This document shows positions 44,858 to 53,516 of a stretch of DNA of 64,000 bases, piece after piece. Each line of letters begins with the position of its first letter. Within the stretch, counting starts at the first letter, position 1. Origin of the DNA: Dyella caseinilytica. GTDB lineage: Bacteria; Pseudomonadota; Gammaproteobacteria; Xanthomonadales; Rhodanobacteraceae. The notes below the pieces were generated by a model. The model was not told the origin of the DNA and did not search any database. It saw nothing but the letters and a program-made list of their open reading frames with translations. Position numbers and translations under genes: made by a program. The stretch covers positions 1,860,001-1,924,000 of the forward strand of contig NZ_CP064030.1 in NCBI RefSeq assembly GCF_016865235.1. Direction: 5' to 3'.

Positions 44858-46036
44858 ATGTCTCGACGGAGGGTGCAGAGCAAAAAATCTGCAGCGTGGA
44901 TTAAATATTGGTTTAGGAATGCTCTGACGCTTCTTTGCGCGACCCTCGCGACGTCGGCATTCGCTTTGGCGACAAGCGTACCCAGTGACAATCCGCATCA
45001 CTCTGCGTTGGATGACGCCGTCGATAAGGCGGCCAGCAACTACTTCCGCAATCAGTGTCATGTTGGCGTCTCTATTGCGGTCGTGAAAGCAGGTCATTCC
45101 TACTTCTACGACTATGGCAGAACGTCTCGCAGCAAAGCTGTGGTACCAACCCCGCAAAGCATCTACGAGCTTGCATCGGTCACCAAGACGTTTACCGCGG
45201 CATTGGCGGCGCGCGCGGTCGTTGATGGTCGTATGACCATGGATGGTGATTTCCGCGATAACTTACCCGGCGACTACATTAATCTCGCCTGGAACGGACA
45301 ACCGATCACTTTGCGTACGCTGGTTACGCACTACTCCGGCATGCCGCGTGACATTCCCGACACAGACGCGCTCTTTTCCAACAAGAGGGCGCCCGACTTC
45401 AATGCACGCATGATTGCCCTCAACCAGGGCTTTGGTCGTGAGCAATTCGCGGTGGCACTGCATGACACTAAGCTGCGTAGCGCTCCCGGTGAAAAGCAGG
45501 TTTACTCCAACGCTGGTTTTCTGGTGATTGGACTGGGTTTAGACAAGGTCTATGGCAAGCCGGTCGATAAGCTGTTGCGTCAATACATCACGCAACCGTT
45601 GGGCATGACATCTACCGGCTTTGAGCTCGATGGCAGCGAGCGATCGCGCCTCGTCAACGGCTACGATCACTTCGGGCGCCTTGCACCGTATCATTTCAAG
45701 AACGCCGGCGCGGCGTGGGGGCTCTATGCCTCTGCCGAAGACATGGCGAAATATGCCAGCTGGCAGCTGGATGATAACGATCCTGTCATCCATCTATCGC
45801 ATCAGACTTTGATGGGAAACACGAGTGATGGCGATGCCATGGCCTGGAACCTGGGGAGCGACCAGGGCCAACCTGTTATTTGGCATGGCGGTGGCAGCTT
45901 CGGTATGTCAAGCCAGGTGGTGCTTTATCCCAAACAGCACGAAGGCTTCGTACTGTTGGCCAACGATGCCTGTGACGGCACCGAGAGTGCACTGAAAGCC
46001 ATTGCTGCGGCAGTTCATGAGCACCCAACTAACTAG
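44858..46036 (+). CDS. Serine hydrolase, beta-lactamase/DD-peptidase fold
   Basis: 392 residues. A basic head and hydrophobic segment (20-37) form a signal peptide. The active-site set is complete: Ser107-Val-Thr-Lys110, Tyr216-Ser-Asn218, and His343-Gly-Gly. Class C beta-lactamase/EstB-like, acting in the periplasm on peptidoglycan peptides or small esters. It lies 85 bp after the small peptide gene and may share its sigma-54 promoter. Confidence 0.9.
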   Translation: MSRRRVQSKKSAAWIKYWFRNALTLLCATLATSAFALATSVPSDNPHHSALDDAVDKAASNYFRNQCHVGVSIAVVKAGHSYFYDYGRTSRSKAVVPTPQSIYELASVTKTFTAALAARAVVDGRMTMDGDFRDNLPGDYINLAWNGQPITLRTLVTHYSGMPRDIPDTDALFSNKRAPDFNARMIALNQGFGREQFAVALHDTKLRSAPGEKQVYSNAGFLVIGLGLDKVYGKPVDKLLRQYITQPLGMTSTGFELDGSERSRLVNGYDHFGRLAPYHFKNAGAAWGLYASAEDMAKYASWQLDDNDPVIHLSHQTLMGNTSDGDAMAWNLGSDQGQPVIWHGGGSFGMSSQVVLYPKQHEGFVLLANDACDGTESALKAIAAAVHEHPTN

Positions 46037-46127
46037 ATAGTCTTCTTTGTGCTAGCTCGCCATCCTGGCCATGGCTGACTTTGAATCCGTCATTCCAGCT
46101 GAGAAGCGGCGTTATGCGATTTAGCTG

Positions 46128-47027
46128 CTAAGTGCCGGTTCTTAGATGGGATCTCAAAGCAGCAATGTCGCGCCTTGGCGGTGCGCCAAACATGCGCGCG
46201 TACTCGCGGCTGAATTGCGAGGGACTTTCATAACCGACCTGAAGCGCTGCCGTTTCGACATTCGCGGCGCCAGCGGCGAGCAGGTGACGTGCCTCCAGCA
46301 GGCGAAGCTGCTTCTGGTATTGAAGCGGCGTCATGGACGTCAGTGCTTTGAACTGGCGGTGGAAAGCGGAAGCGCTCAGTTGCGCGATGGCGGCGAGGTC
46401 TTCGATGCGCAAGGTTTCCTTGAACTGATCGCGCAGCGTGTAGATGGCGTTGATGACTCGATGCGTGTGGCTACTCGCGAGCGCGATCTTGGCGATCTCG
46501 CCACCGTGAGGGCCGGTGAGAAGCCAGTAGTAAATCTCGCGCATGATCATCGGTGCGATCATGGGGATGGCTTTGGGGGTATCGAGCAGGCGCACCATGC
46601 GCAGCACGCAATCGGCTAGCGGGCCGTCGAAGTCGGTGACGAAGACACCTTGCCCCACATGACCGACCACCTCGGGCGGCACGTCGAGTTCCTCCAGGAC
46701 TTCGCTCATGATCTTCAAGTCGAATTCGATGATCACGCCAAGATAGGGCTCGGTCGGACTGGCTTCCGCCACTCGGCTGAAAGCGGGCATTTCGACGCTT
46801 ACTACCAACGCTTGTCCTGCCCGGTAATCGAATCGCCTGTCACCGAATATCGTCCATTTGGCGCCCTGTACGACGACACAAAGCGCGGGCTTGAAGATCA
46901 GGTGTGAGGGAAGCTTCTCGTGATCCGAACGCAGCATGTAAAGACCGTCGACGGCCGTTGCCAGCGGACTCACCCCTGGGTGTGTGTCGGTGTGGTGCCT
47001 GACGATCTCTAGTAAAGCATTCGGCAT
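46128..47027 (-). CDS. AraC-family regulator with AraC_N domain
   Basis: 299 residues. N-terminal cupin-like AraC_N domain (LIFKPALCVVVQGAKWTIFGDRRFDYRAGQALVVSVEMP), two C-terminal HTH motifs (IEDLAAIAQLSASAFHRQFKALTSMTPLQYQKQLRL; AALQVGYESPSQFSREYARMFG). Divergent from an SDR gene, 161 bp apart. This pair is common, and the regulator probably controls the SDR. Confidence 0.92.
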   Translation of the reverse strand: MPNALLEIVRHHTDTHPGVSPLATAVDGLYMLRSDHEKLPSHLIFKPALCVVVQGAKWTIFGDRRFDYRAGQALVVSVEMPAFSRVAEASPTEPYLGVIIEFDLKIMSEVLEELDVPPEVVGHVGQGVFVTDFDGPLADCVLRMVRLLDTPKAIPMIAPMIMREIYYWLLTGPHGGEIAKIALASSHTHRVINAIYTLRDQFKETLRIEDLAAIAQLSASAFHRQFKALTSMTPLQYQKQLRLLEARHLLAAGAANVETAALQVGYESPSQFSREYARMFGAPPRRDIAALRSHLRTGT

Positions 47028-47188
47028 ATCGAAACCCGCGCTGTCGCTACGCTCGGATCCTACGGGTATTTGCCCCGCTTTATAGGCCCCGGAGCAGGAT
47101 TAGGCAAGAAATGGGAGAGTTCGGACATTCAGCTCCTGACGCGGCACCGATAGCCTTTCGCTCATGCCTTATCGCTCAGGAGCGCAGT

Positions 47189-47968
47189 ATGTCGAAAGAA
47201 AATCCCACCGTTTCCCCAACCAAAATCGCGATTGTCACGGGCGGTAGCCGCGGGCTTGGGCGTAACACGGTGCTGAACCTTGCCCGGCGTGGCGTCGATT
47301 CCATCTTTACCTTCAATGCTAATCAGGCAGAGGCCGAAAAGGTGATTGGACTGGTTGCCGAGACCGGTCGGAAGGCTATCGCCTTGCAACTCGATACGGG
47401 AGACATCGGTTCGTTCGACGCCTTCGTGCATCATGTGCGTGATGCGCTTTCAACGTGGGGCGCGGAGCATTTCGACTATCTCGTCAACAATGCGGGAACC
47501 TCCAATCACACTCCATTTGAACAGACGACGGAAGCGGAGCTGGACAGTTTGTACAACGTCCACTTCAAAGGCGTTTTCTTCCTGACCCAGAAGCTACTGC
47601 CGCTGATCAATGATGGTGGACGCATCGTCAACATTTCCTCCGGCTTGACGCGCGTTGCCGTGCCGGGAAGCTCTTCCTATGCGTCGATGAAAGGCGCCGT
47701 CGAGGTGCTTACGCGTTATCTGGCAAAGGAGCTTGGGCCGCGCCGGATTGTGGTCAATACCGTGGCCCCTGGTGCCGTCGCGACGGACTTCAGTGGCGGT
47801 ATGGTTCGTGATAATCCCGAGATCAACAAGCGTGTTGCCGAATTTACGGCACTTGGCCGCGCGGGTTTGCCCGATGACATCGGCCCGATGATTGCGTCGT
47901 TGCTTTCCGAGGACCACCGCTGGGTCAACGCCCAACGTATCGAGGTTTCAGGCGGTATGTTGGTCTAG
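47189..47968 (+). CDS. SDR-family oxidoreductase, partner of AraC regulator
   Basis: 259 residues. TGGSRGLG at 17-24, NNAG at 100-103, catalytic Ser151, Tyr164 and Lys168. ATG 47189 follows AGGAG by 7 bases, so the longer upstream frame is not used. The C-terminus (RWVNAQRIEVSGGMLV) is typical of FabG-like enzymes. Substrate unknown. Confidence 0.91.
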   Translation: MSKENPTVSPTKIAIVTGGSRGLGRNTVLNLARRGVDSIFTFNANQAEAEKVIGLVAETGRKAIALQLDTGDIGSFDAFVHHVRDALSTWGAEHFDYLVNNAGTSNHTPFEQTTEAELDSLYNVHFKGVFFLTQKLLPLINDGGRIVNISSGLTRVAVPGSSSYASMKGAVEVLTRYLAKELGPRRIVVNTVAPGAVATDFSGGMVRDNPEINKRVAEFTALGRAGLPDDIGPMIASLLSEDHRWVNAQRIEVSGGMLV

Positions 47969-48033
47969 TCGTAGAAACACACCCAACCGCGGGCGTGGGC
48001 ACCGCGAAGCTCAGCAACAAATCGAGTGGCGGG

Positions 48034-48948
48034 TCATTTGCGGGGTTTGACCTTCGTGCGCTTGCTATCTGGCATTTTTCCACTACTCGCCACAGGTTCC
48101 CGTACCTTGCTCGATGATGCTCCCATGTACCCCACCAGCTTCTGGCGCAGTTGGTTGATATCGCCAAGTCGATCCATCACAACCTCGCCCTTTTCCTGGA
48201 CGACGGACGTCGCCAACAGGCTGAACAGCGTCATGTAGGCACTGTAGCTGTGCCATACCCAACTGGCCTGGATCATCAGCACGTGCGGAGTGAGCTCGCG
48301 TGCCCAGTAGCAGTCGGTGTCGGTAATCATGATCAACGGAATGCCGCGCGCGACAACTTCTTCAGCCAGCGCACGGAATTGCTTGAAGTAGCGGCGCATG
48401 TCGATCAACACGATGCAGCTGTTGCGGGTGGAGTCGAGCAGCATGTCGACGTAGGCGCCGTCAGTGCCGGTGTTGCAGAAAACGTTCGACCTGAGCTGCT
48501 CCAGCGTCTTGGCGAAGGACAGGCCGAGAAATGCTGCGTGCTGGAAGCTGGCTACCGAGACGCGATCGGCCGAGACCAACAGCTTCACGACCGATTTCCA
48601 TTCCTTGCTGCCGGTCAGCGCATGCACATCGGTCAGCGCACGAATTTCCGATTGCAGGTGCGCGGCGATGGCATCGGTGTCTTTCGGCTGCTCAGGCTCC
48701 TTGTAGAGCTGTCGCCAGGTTCCTTCGCCGCGCAGCTCTTCCTTCAGATCGCCAACGCCGTCGTAACCGAGGTTGCGCAGGAAGCGTCCTACCGTCATCT
48801 GACTGACGCCGACATGCTTGCTCAGCGAAGCCGCCGTCTCGAACGGTAGATCGCGGATGTTGCGCAACAAATAATTGGCAATCTTTTGCTCGGATGCGGT
48901 GAAGCTATCCCAGTGATCCTTGAGCTTTTGTTGCAGGTCCTTGGTCAT
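48034..48948 (-). CDS. MurR/RpiR-family regulator
   Basis: 304 residues. N-terminal HTH_6 domain (FTASEQKIANYLLRNIRDLPFETAASLSKHVGVSQMTVGRF), then a SIS sugar-phosphate-binding domain, and a basic C-terminal tail (KRTKVKPRK). It starts 9 bp after the POT gene stop, last in the operon. Members such as MurR sense N-acetylmuramate phosphate, which fits a murein-peptide pathway. It likely controls the whole operon through the repeats at 55895-55938. Confidence 0.9.
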   Translation of the reverse strand: MTKDLQQKLKDHWDSFTASEQKIANYLLRNIRDLPFETAASLSKHVGVSQMTVGRFLRNLGYDGVGDLKEELRGEGTWRQLYKEPEQPKDTDAIAAHLQSEIRALTDVHALTGSKEWKSVVKLLVSADRVSVASFQHAAFLGLSFAKTLEQLRSNVFCNTGTDGAYVDMLLDSTRNSCIVLIDMRRYFKQFRALAEEVVARGIPLIMITDTDCYWARELTPHVLMIQASWVWHSYSAYMTLFSLLATSVVQEKGEVVMDRLGDINQLRQKLVGYMGASSSKVREPVASSGKMPDSKRTKVKPRK

Positions 48949-48957
48949 CGTCGTTCT

Positions 48958-50280
48958 TCATCTGGAGAGCATGGTAGCCAGCCCTGTATTCTCGCGCTTT
49001 TCCACATGTCCCATGCGCAGGCCCAGCGCGTATAAAAGCGTAGCGGCAATGCCGGCCACGCAGCCAATCAGTACGAAAAACCATCCGTGCGTCAGTGGGC
49101 TCCACAGGGTTCCCAGCGCGCCCGCAAGCAGATTGCCAAAGAATCCGGCGAAGAACCAGATCGCGATACTGGTGGCGCGAAATCCCTCCGGCGCCATGCG
49201 GCCGAACAAACCCAGGCCTACCGGCAGAATGTACAGCTCGCCCAGCGTCATCAGCACGAACCATCCGGCCAGCCAGGCCCAGTTGGCGCGCGCGCCATGC
49301 GTTTCAGCCCAGGCGGCCACGCCCGCGAGCAGCAGGTAGGACAAGCCCACCGTGGCGGCGCCAAAAGCCATCTTGAGCAGCCACGGCGTTTCAATCCCGC
49401 GTTTGGCCAGGCGTGTCCAGCGCGCGAGCAGCAGCGGTGTCGCCGTAAAGACCACCAGCGAGTCCAACGACTGGAACCAGGTCATGGGGATGCTCCAGCT
49501 GGCTGTGACGTGGCGATTCACGCCTTCATCCGCCCACAAGGCAATCGTATTGCCCACTTGTTCGTAGGCCCCGCGAAAGACCACCACGATGGCGGCAACG
49601 CCGACCAGGAAGGCGAGCCGTCGGAAGGTTTCACGATCAACAGGCTTGGATGCGGATTGGCGGGTATCGATGCGCACCGTTTCCGGCGGCAGATAACGGC
49701 TGCCGCGCAAGTAGATCACCAGCGAGATCAGCATGCCGATACCGGCGGCCGTAAATCCCCAGTGCCAGCCGTACGCTTCGCCAAGGCTGCCGCATATCAG
49801 CGGTGCGATGAATGCGCCGAGGTTCACCCCGACATAGTAGACGTTGTAGGCGCTCTTGCTGCGCGGATCACCCTCGCGATAAAGCCCCTCGATCTGGCTG
49901 GCAAGGGTGGGCAGGAACAAGCCGTTGCCGAGCGCGATGGTCGCCAGTGCCGGATAGAACAAGGCCTCCGATGCCATCATGAAATGACCCAGCGCCATCG
50001 TCACGCCGCCGATGATCACGGCCTTGCGCTTGCCCAGCCAGCGATCCGCCACGACGCCACCGAACACTGGCGTGAAATAGACGAACGCGGCATACACGCC
50101 GTAGATCAGTGAAGCGTGTTCCTGATGAATATCCAGCCGCTTGGTCATGTAATAGACCAGCAGCGCGCGCATGCCGAAGAACGAGAACATCTCCCACATT
50201 TCGGTGAGGAACAGAATGGTGAGGCCGGGAGGGTGGCCGAACCAGGTTCGTTCGCGTGGTGGGTTGTCGACTTCGGACAT
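48958..50280 (-). CDS. POT-family proton-coupled peptide transporter
   Basis: 440 residues from ATG 50280 (AGGAAAG 5 bases upstream). Twelve or more membrane helices. The helix-1 motif reads EMWEMFSFFGMRALLVYYMT where most POTs have ExxER; here Met replaces the Arg, a variant that may change proton coupling. PVFGGVVADRWLGKRKAVIIGG is the second POT signature. Imports di- or tripeptides across the inner membrane. It is upstream of the regulator and downstream of the dipeptide epimerase, in one operon. Confidence 0.92.
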   Translation of the reverse strand: MSEVDNPPRERTWFGHPPGLTILFLTEMWEMFSFFGMRALLVYYMTKRLDIHQEHASLIYGVYAAFVYFTPVFGGVVADRWLGKRKAVIIGGVTMALGHFMMASEALFYPALATIALGNGLFLPTLASQIEGLYREGDPRSKSAYNVYYVGVNLGAFIAPLICGSLGEAYGWHWGFTAAGIGMLISLVIYLRGSRYLPPETVRIDTRQSASKPVDRETFRRLAFLVGVAAIVVVFRGAYEQVGNTIALWADEGVNRHVTASWSIPMTWFQSLDSLVVFTATPLLLARWTRLAKRGIETPWLLKMAFGAATVGLSYLLLAGVAAWAETHGARANWAWLAGWFVLMTLGELYILPVGLGLFGRMAPEGFRATSIAIWFFAGFFGNLLAGALGTLWSPLTHGWFFVLIGCVAGIAATLLYALGLRMGHVEKRENTGLATMLSR

Positions 50281-50339
50281 GCACGCTTTCCTATCGGTAC
50301 GGAAGTGAGGTGTCGCTCTTGAACGGCGTGTTACAAAGC

Positions 50340-50427
50340 GCGATGTCATTCCCGCGCAAGCAGGAATCCATGTTGTTCCTTGGCGAAAAGCGAAAATGGA
50401 TTCCCGCTTTCGCGAGAATGACGTCGC
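50340..50427. repeat. Paired REP-like element in the operon gap
   Basis: Two 32-bp inverted arms (50340-50371 and 50396-50427; GTCATTCCCGCG...GGAATCCAT type), differing at a few bases. Each arm can fold into its own hairpin. It lies in the 183-bp gap between the epimerase and POT genes and may stabilise or split the operon mRNA. Confidence 0.75.
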
Positions 50428-50463
50428 CGCCCTTGTCGACGCTACGGTAGGTCAATGGAGTCA

Positions 50464-51486
50464 TCATGCGACTGCAGTAGTTGGGCCGCCCCATACGCTA
50501 TCCGGACACCATACATGCCCATCCTGATAACTGACTGACGGTGTGCGATCACTCAGCATATAGATCGGACCGTCCAGATCCACCACCGAACACAGTGAGC
50601 CAAGCACGAACGCCGGTGCCATCGACCAGGATGTGCCGCCCATATTGCCCACCATCAGCTTGAAGCCAAGATCACGTGCCTGACGTGCCATCGTCAATGC
50701 CTCGGTGAGTCCGCCGCATTTATCCAGTTTGATGTTGATGACCTGCACGCGACCGACCAGATGTTCGAGATCGGTGTGATCCTGCACGCTTTCGTCTGCA
50801 GCGATGGGAATAGGGGCATTCAAACCGTCCAGCCAGGCCTCGCAGCCGATCGGAAAGGGTTGCTCCACGACGGCGACCCCGGCTTCCACGAATGCCGGCA
50901 TCGCTGCCGTCAGTGATTCGCGGGTAAAGCCCTGATTGGCGTCCACCATCAGCCATGCGCCGGGGCGTGCTTCCCGTACGGCACGCACGCGCTCGGCATT
51001 GTGGTGATCGTTGGTGAGCTTGAGCTTCAGGGCGCGTGCGTCGTTGAGCTGGCGCGCGTAGTCGGCCATCACCTCGGGATCGTCGGCGCTCAAGGTGAAC
51101 GTGGTCAGCAACGATTGCGGTGCGGACATGCCAGCCAATTGCCACACCGGTTGGCCGTGCCGTTTGGCCTCCAGATCCCATAGCGCGCAGTCGAGCGCGT
51201 TACGCGCGCCGCCAGAGGGAAGGAGTTCCAGCAGCTGTTCGCGTGTTGTCCCACGTTCGATGTGTTCGCGTAAGGCTTCAATCTGATGGAGCATCGAGTT
51301 TGGCGTGTCGTGGCGGTAGTAGACACCCAGCCCTTCACCACGCCCCGTCAGCTCCCCATCTTGCAGCGTGACGACCAGCATCGCGCACTCGGTAAAGGTG
51401 TAGCCAGTGATATGGAACGCATGGGTCAGTGGCCGTTTTTCGATCGCGGCACTCAGCTTCAACGGTGCGTCTGATAGTTTTGTCAT
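50464..51486 (-). CDS. Dipeptide epimerase (L-Ala-D/L-Glu type)
   Basis: 340 residues of the enolase superfamily, MLE/YkfB-like branch. It converts L-Ala-D-Glu from murein to L-Ala-L-Glu. The Lys pair is in ALKLKLTND. Metal ligands can be read as Asp in MVDANQG, Glu in VVEQPFP and Asp in IAADES. The second catalytic Lys is in NIKLDKCGG. It starts 14 bp after the hydrolase stop. Specificity for Ala-Glu is inferred from context and family; other dipeptides are possible. Confidence 0.9.
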   Translation of the reverse strand: MTKLSDAPLKLSAAIEKRPLTHAFHITGYTFTECAMLVVTLQDGELTGRGEGLGVYYRHDTPNSMLHQIEALREHIERGTTREQLLELLPSGGARNALDCALWDLEAKRHGQPVWQLAGMSAPQSLLTTFTLSADDPEVMADYARQLNDARALKLKLTNDHHNAERVRAVREARPGAWLMVDANQGFTRESLTAAMPAFVEAGVAVVEQPFPIGCEAWLDGLNAPIPIAADESVQDHTDLEHLVGRVQVINIKLDKCGGLTEALTMARQARDLGFKLMVGNMGGTSWSMAPAFVLGSLCSVVDLDGPIYMLSDRTPSVSYQDGHVWCPDSVWGGPTTAVA

Positions 51487-51500
51487 GATGGTTTCCTGTA

Positions 51501-53492
51501 TCAGTAGCTCACGCTGAAGCTGACCATCCCGAAAGCCAGGATGAACCAGGCCAGATAGATCGCTGCGAGCGCCAGCAGGCTTTCACCGGTGCGCACCAGC
51601 CAGCCGCGTTGCGCTGGGTACCAACTGCGCCATGTGTGCACCACGATCGCCACGACGCCGAGCAGCGCGATCACGCCAAGCGCATAGAGCACGTAAAGCC
51701 AGGGCGTTGCCGAGCCATGCAGTATCACGTTCTCATCAACCGCTGTGGCGACTAGCAGCAATACCCAGCCCAGAACGTCAGCCAGCAAGATCAGCGCGCC
51801 GAGTCGTGACAGCAGCCGGGTGCGATGCAAGGCCGTCGGAAGATCGAGCGATGTGTGATAGTGACGGCGCGTCAGCCAGCCGAACAGCCAGATCAGCAGC
51901 GCTACCAGTACGATCAGTGTGGCAATGCCGGCTAGCAAACCTGCGCTGCCAAAACTCTTGTAACTGGGTACACGTTGGAACACCTCGACGGCAGGAATCC
52001 AGTCGGTAGCCCAGTAACGGATGCTGCCATCCGGATTGGTGACGAAGGCAATCCGGTCTTGTCCGTTCACTTCGCGATATTGCAACGGACCCACTTCACG
52101 CCAGTGCAGAGGTTGCCCGGCGTAATCGGTGAGCATGGAAACGGTGAGCGTACCATCCGGTTGTGCGGCGACGCTGGTTTGCCCGGCAAGGTAAAGCACG
52201 CGCATCGCGCTTTCATTACGGCGGCTGGCCTGATACCAGCCGGCCACCCGTGCCGCATCTGCCTTGGCGGTCGACGAGGTCGCTTGCGTTGGCAACGTAT
52301 ACGGGAAATAGCGATCGAGGAAGGCATCGAAGATCGCCGTGCGCACCATCAAGGTGCCGCCCGCTTCACTACTTCCAGCGCTGTTGAACGACATGAAAAC
52401 GCCGATGTTCTTGTCGAGCAGCAAGTGCAGGTCGCTGTGAAAAAATACGGTGTCACCACCATGGCCGATAATGCGCAGGCCATTGCGGTCTTCCTGGTAG
52501 AAGCCAAGGTCGAAACCAGGCATGCCGGGTGCCGGTGTGTATTGCGGGCTGTGCATCAACTCAGCCGTCGCTGCCTGCAGGATGCGCGTATTGCCATAGG
52601 CACCGTTCTGCAACTGCGCAATCATGAAGTGCGACATGTCCATGGCGCTGGTGCTCATCGCACCGGCTGGCGCTGGATCGACCAGTTCGAAAGGCTGCGG
52701 CACGCCATCGGACGCGCTCTTGTAGCCTTTCGCCATCAATGGCGCGAGCGAAGGTGGCAGTGGTTGCGCGAACGTCGAATGCGTCATATCCAGCGGTTGG
52801 AAGATGTGATGCTCGATGTAATCTTCGAAGCGCTCGCCGGAAACGCGCTGCACGATATAACCGGCCAAACCACAGCCATAGTTGGAGTAGGCAACAATTT
52901 CTCCCGGCGGGAAGATGCGCTCGGGAAGATGGGTTTTCAGATAGCGCTCCAGATCGACGTCTGCAATCGATGCGGGCAACAGCCCTTTGCCTGAATCCTC
53001 AAATCCCGGCGTGTGCGTCATCAGGTTGCGCAAGGTAATCGGTTTGCCCTGATACGGCGGGATCTTGAAATCGAGGTAGTCGTTGATATCGCGATCCAAC
53101 TGCAGCTTGCCTTGCTCGACCAACTGCATTACGGCCGTCCAGGTGAATAGCTTGGACGTTGATCCCGGCCGAAACAGCGTGCTGTCCGGCGATACGGGCG
53201 TGCGCTGCGCGAGATCCGCATAGCCATAGCCCTTGGCGAACAGCACGTTGCCATCCTTCACCACCACGATCACACCTCCGGCGATGTCGCTGCGCCGGAG
53301 GGCAAAAGGGATAAGGCCATCGAAGAACGAGCCGAGGTCTTGTTGCGTCAGCGCCGGTGTCGATACTTCGACGCTGCTGTCGGATTGCGATGCGGTGGTA
53401 CCTGACGGCGACGACGGCAATCCCTGCGCTGCGGCGAGATTGGCGGTAAGGCCGGCAATCAGGGCCACCAGGCGTTGGACATGGCGGTTCAT
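51501..53492 (-). CDS. Serine hydrolase with C-terminal membrane domain
   Basis: 663 residues. Signal peptide (LVALIAGLTANLAAAQ), then a beta-lactamase-fold domain with Ser111-Thr-Ser-Lys114, a YSNYG motif and HGGD. The C-terminal third has four or five membrane helices (AGIATLIVLVALLIWLFGW; ALILLADVLGWVLLLVATAV; WLYVLYALGVIALLGVVAIVV; LLALAAIYLAWFILAFG). Likely an anchored DD-peptidase or amidase-like enzyme trimming peptidoglycan peptides for uptake. It lies 24 bp after the TonB receptor. Confidence 0.9.
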   Translation of the reverse strand: MNRHVQRLVALIAGLTANLAAAQGLPSSPSGTTASQSDSSVEVSTPALTQQDLGSFFDGLIPFALRRSDIAGGVIVVVKDGNVLFAKGYGYADLAQRTPVSPDSTLFRPGSTSKLFTWTAVMQLVEQGKLQLDRDINDYLDFKIPPYQGKPITLRNLMTHTPGFEDSGKGLLPASIADVDLERYLKTHLPERIFPPGEIVAYSNYGCGLAGYIVQRVSGERFEDYIEHHIFQPLDMTHSTFAQPLPPSLAPLMAKGYKSASDGVPQPFELVDPAPAGAMSTSAMDMSHFMIAQLQNGAYGNTRILQAATAELMHSPQYTPAPGMPGFDLGFYQEDRNGLRIIGHGGDTVFFHSDLHLLLDKNIGVFMSFNSAGSSEAGGTLMVRTAIFDAFLDRYFPYTLPTQATSSTAKADAARVAGWYQASRRNESAMRVLYLAGQTSVAAQPDGTLTVSMLTDYAGQPLHWREVGPLQYREVNGQDRIAFVTNPDGSIRYWATDWIPAVEVFQRVPSYKSFGSAGLLAGIATLIVLVALLIWLFGWLTRRHYHTSLDLPTALHRTRLLSRLGALILLADVLGWVLLLVATAVDENVILHGSATPWLYVLYALGVIALLGVVAIVVHTWRSWYPAQRGWLVRTGESLLALAAIYLAWFILAFGMVSFSVSY

Positions 53493-53516
53493 GCGGACAC
53501 TCCGTGCAAAAGAAGC

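Noticed and set aside
49087..50112. Plus-strand frame of 341 codons opposite the POT gene
   Set aside because: Shadow; composition rich in His/Gln/Arg with no domain.
51975..52994. Plus-strand frame of 339 codons opposite the serine hydrolase
   Set aside because: Shadow of a gene with a complete active-site set.
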